Part shown: piece by piece, positions 41,102-41,607 of the stretch
Layout: each line of letters begins with the position of its first letter
How positions within the stretch are numbered: the stretch's first letter is position 1
NCBI RefSeq assembly: GCF_003143855.1
Contig: NZ_QFRK01000055.1
Location: 9,153-50,759 of the forward strand
Length of the DNA: 41,607 nucleotides
Direction of reading: 5' to 3'
From: Streptomyces sp. NWU339
GTDB taxonomy: Bacteria > Actinomycetota > Actinomycetes > Streptomycetales > Streptomycetaceae
Notes under the pieces: model-generated
The model's database searches: none
The model's input: the letters and a program-made list of their open reading frames with translations, nothing else
Told to the model about the DNA's origin: nothing
Program-made: the position numbers and the translations under genes

Positions 41102-41607
41102 CTAGTGTCTTGAGTCTTTGATTCGCTGAAGATATCCGGCGAGGCGTTCGAGGATCTCGTCCGCGGTCTTCACCCAGGCGAACGGCCGCGGATCTTCGTT
41201 CCACAGTTTGATCCAGGCGCGGATGTCGCGTTCCAGAGCCTGGACGTTCTTGTGGACGCCGCGGCGTATCTGCCGCTCGGTCAGCAGTCCGAACCACCGC
41301 TCGACCTGGTTGAGCCAGGAGGAGTAGGTGGGGGTGAAGTGCATGTGGAAGCGCGGGTGCTCCGCGAGCCAACGCTGTATCGCCGGTGTCTTGTGCGTAG
41401 CGTAGTTATCGCAGATCAGGTGTACCTCCAGCCCCTCGGGCACCTCCTTGTCGATGCGGGCGAGGAACTTCTTGAACTCCGTGGCCCGGTGGCGGCGGTG
41501 CAGCTGGCCGATCACCTCCCCGGTGGCCACGTTCAACGCGGCGAAGAGTGTGGTGGTGCCGTTGCGAAGGTAGTCGTGGGTGCGGCGCTCGGGCATGCCC
41601 GGCATCA
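41102..41607 (-). mobile_element. IS630-family transposase, 3' portion (runs off the window)
   Basis: At least the last 168 residues of a DDE transposase. LICDNYATHKTPAIQRWL carries the second catalytic Asp and SWLNQVERWFGLLTERQIRRG the catalytic Glu (a DDE-type IS630 pattern), followed by FAWVKTADEILERL near the stop. The first Asp and DNA-binding half lie beyond 41,607. The stop codon TAG lies within CTAG at 41,102-41,105; IS630-type elements insert at TA, so the element end is probably within a few bases of here. Confidence 0.9.

Noticed and set aside
40910..41113. 67-codon plus-strand frame
   Set aside because: No ribosome binding site or recognisable family, and it runs into the transposase gene; kept only as a note on the low-GC stretch.

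Overview
The window is very GC-rich DNA (strong G/C at third codon positions, frequent GTG starts, GGAGG-type ribosome binding sites) whose protein families point to the chromosome of a Streptomyces or very close relative: class F sortase, ROK, LacI and DeoR sugar regulators, F420-linked oxidoreductases, a CsoR-type copper promoter and small Streptomyces-specific families. No rRNA, tRNA, CRISPR array or prophage was seen. The genes look like accessory metabolism, regulation and cell surface rather than core machinery.

Layout. 1-7.5 kb: end of an electron-transfer flavoprotein alpha gene and its terminator; a secreted endonuclease/exonuclease/phosphatase protein divergent from an aldolase-like (DUF6986-type) enzyme; a LacI regulator with a downstream cyclotransferase-like gene, divergent from a ROK sugar kinase around a GACAACGTTGTC operator; a tiny secreted protein; a P-loop kinase-Nudix fusion. 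7.5-12.5 kb: M20 peptidase, geranylgeranyl-reductase-like flavoprotein, an F420-type (DDN-like) oxidoreductase divergent from a TetR regulator with a four-box operator array, then a decayed stretch holding the DNA-binding end of a NarL-type response regulator and a small membrane protein.

12.7-17.5 kb: a repeat-rich exported protein followed by a class F sortase, probably a substrate/enzyme pair. Next comes a clear rearrangement scar: a GH5-FN3-CBM2 glycanase and a CitA/DcuS-type histidine kinase, both lacking their 5' parts, meet head-to-head near 15,436. The kinase's response regulator survives intact. A PAP2 phosphatase and a patch of short hairpin repeats close this part.

18-26.5 kb: copper-exporting P-type ATPase divergent from a small secreted protein, with three CsoR-like boxes inside the two predicted promoters; a GH15 enzyme; a DeoR regulator divergent from a SIS-domain isomerase plus class II aldolase operon (sugar-phosphate breakdown); an RlmG/RsmC-like methyltransferase. 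26.8-32.7 kb: ROK repressor, 3-hydroxyisobutyrate-dehydrogenase-like enzyme, F420/PPOX protein, a SHOCT-domain gene with two compensating indels, an anti-sigma-like ATPase, a small conserved protein, and a Cds1-like PLP enzyme.

32.7-41.6 kb: second DeoR regulator; a 795-residue membrane protein whose alpha/beta-hydrolase elements are split by a multi-spanning region; an 810-residue beta-helix/AAA+ fusion; an Rv1733c-like membrane protein; a MOSC protein; a Pro/Gln/Tyr-rich protein; and the 3' part of an IS630-type transposase running off the window. The best candidates for undescribed biology are the sortase F/repeat-protein pair with its repeated P-x-GG-x-H-x-GGG motif, the split membrane hydrolase beside the beta-helix/AAA+ fusion, and the double-truncation scar.
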